From NCBI GenBank assembly GCA_944380625.1, contig CALWIE010000126.1, positions 1 through 5,568 on the forward strand: DNA of 5,568 nucleotides, read 5' to 3'. This DNA is from an uncultured Clostridia bacterium. GTDB lineage: Bacteria > Bacillota_A > Clostridia > Oscillospirales > Acutalibacteraceae. The notes beneath the pieces are model-generated. The model searched no databases. It saw only the letters and a program-made list of their open reading frames with translations, and was not told the origin of the DNA. This document shows, in pieces, positions 5,198 through 5,568 of this stretch (position 1 is its first letter; every line of letters begins with the position of its first letter). The position numbers and the translations under genes were made by a program.

Positions 5198-5568
5198 ATG
5201 AAGCTTCCAACCCCTGTAAAGAGCGTAAAGCGCGTCTTGTACCGGGTGCGCCTGGGAAAGTTCAAGCGGATCTTCCTCTTGATGTGCGCCGTGGGGGTGG
5301 CCTTTGCGGCCCTGTACTGCGGAAAGGTGTTCTACACCGAGTACGCCTCGGCCCAGGCCCACATCACCCTCACCTATCCCGAGATCGCCTCCTCCACCTA
5401 TCCCGACGGGGAGCGTTTCACCGCCTATTCCCTCAGCGAGGACGAAAAGCTGGAGGAGGCCCTGGGCCGGCTCCAGGAGGAGGGGAAGTACGAGCACTAC
5501 ACCGTGGAGGACATCAAAGAGCACCTGTTCCTCTACAGCTACCTCAAGGAGTCCGCCGGCCAGACGGT
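5198..5568 (+). CDS. Wzz-like polysaccharide co-polymerase / chain-length protein, N-terminal part
   Basis: An open frame of 123 codons running off the right edge. A basic cytoplasmic N-terminus (about 1-23) precedes a single membrane helix (about 24-43, RIFLLMCAVGVAFAALYCGK). An external segment follows: YASAQAHITLTYPEIASSTYPDG (49-71), then acidic, helix-prone sequence (about 80-120). The A-x-A-x-I-x-L-x-Y-P strand straight after the helix, followed by a YPDGERF turn, resembles the start of Wzz/polysaccharide co-polymerase proteins that set chain length or support export. Only the first of the expected two membrane helices is in the window. ATG at 5198 is favoured, 12 nt after AAAGGAG (5179-5185); an in-frame GTG at 5189 would be only 3 nt from it. 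It lies 5 bp after the sugar transferase gene, in the same operon. The family call is tentative because most of the protein is missing. Confidence 0.7.
   Translation, partial: MKLPTPVKSVKRVLYRVRLGKFKRIFLLMCAVGVAFAALYCGKVFYTEYASAQAHITLTYPEIASSTYPDGERFTAYSLSEDEKLEEALGRLQEEGKYEHYTVEDIKEHLFLYSYLKESAGQT

Noticed and set aside
4515..5210. - strand open frame opposite the sugar transferase
   Set aside because: It is the complement of the highly conserved catalytic domain, with no ribosome binding site or family match.
1..5568. CRISPR array, insertion sequence, tRNA or attachment site
   Set aside because: I saw no regularly spaced direct repeats, transposase motifs, tRNA-like folds or terminal inverted repeats on either strand.

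Overview
The window looks like chromosome from a GC-rich, low-G+C-lineage-related gut Clostridia (Oscillospiraceae/Flavonifractor-like Firmicute). This is inferred from strong GGAGG-type ribosome binding sites, GC-rich codon use, the style of the Y-family polymerase and YolD proteins, and an ECF-type vitamin transporter subunit. No ribosomal RNA or marker gene is present, so the assignment is a judgement and not a proof.

Region 1 (1-1893, + strand) is a DNA-damage-tolerance cassette. It holds the C-terminal two thirds or so of a Y-family (UmuC/DinB-like) translesion polymerase with a clear beta-clamp-binding motif, and a YolD-like protein, the usual partner of such polymerases. A Phd/YefM-RelE/ParE toxin-antitoxin pair sits between them. 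It has its own strong promoter, and a near-perfect palindrome overlaps the -10 box and probably serves as the autoregulatory operator. The toxin starts with TTG inside the end of the antitoxin gene.

Region 2 (1894-2629) starts with a long hairpin terminator lying between convergent genes. It is followed on the - strand by a six-helix membrane protein recognisable as an ECF transporter substrate-binding (S) component. That gene is read from a TGCTATAAT promoter in the divergent spacer.

Region 3 (2630-5568, + strand) is the most informative part. A sigma-A promoter (TTGACA, 18 bp, TATCAT) drives a leader RNA that contains a class I cyclic di-GMP (GEMM-I) riboswitch. The leader ends in a perfect 12-bp rho-independent terminator whose 5' strand is also the 3' end of the aptamer. 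This geometry predicts an ON switch: ligand binding should hold the aptamer together, block the terminator and let transcription enter the operon. The operon encodes a GT2 glycosyltransferase, a polyprenyl-phosphate sugar-1-phosphate transferase that starts surface polysaccharide synthesis, and a Wzz-like membrane protein cut by the window edge. The genes overlap or nearly touch, so they are very probably cotranscribed. Together they suggest an exopolysaccharide or capsule locus switched on by c-di-GMP through RNA.
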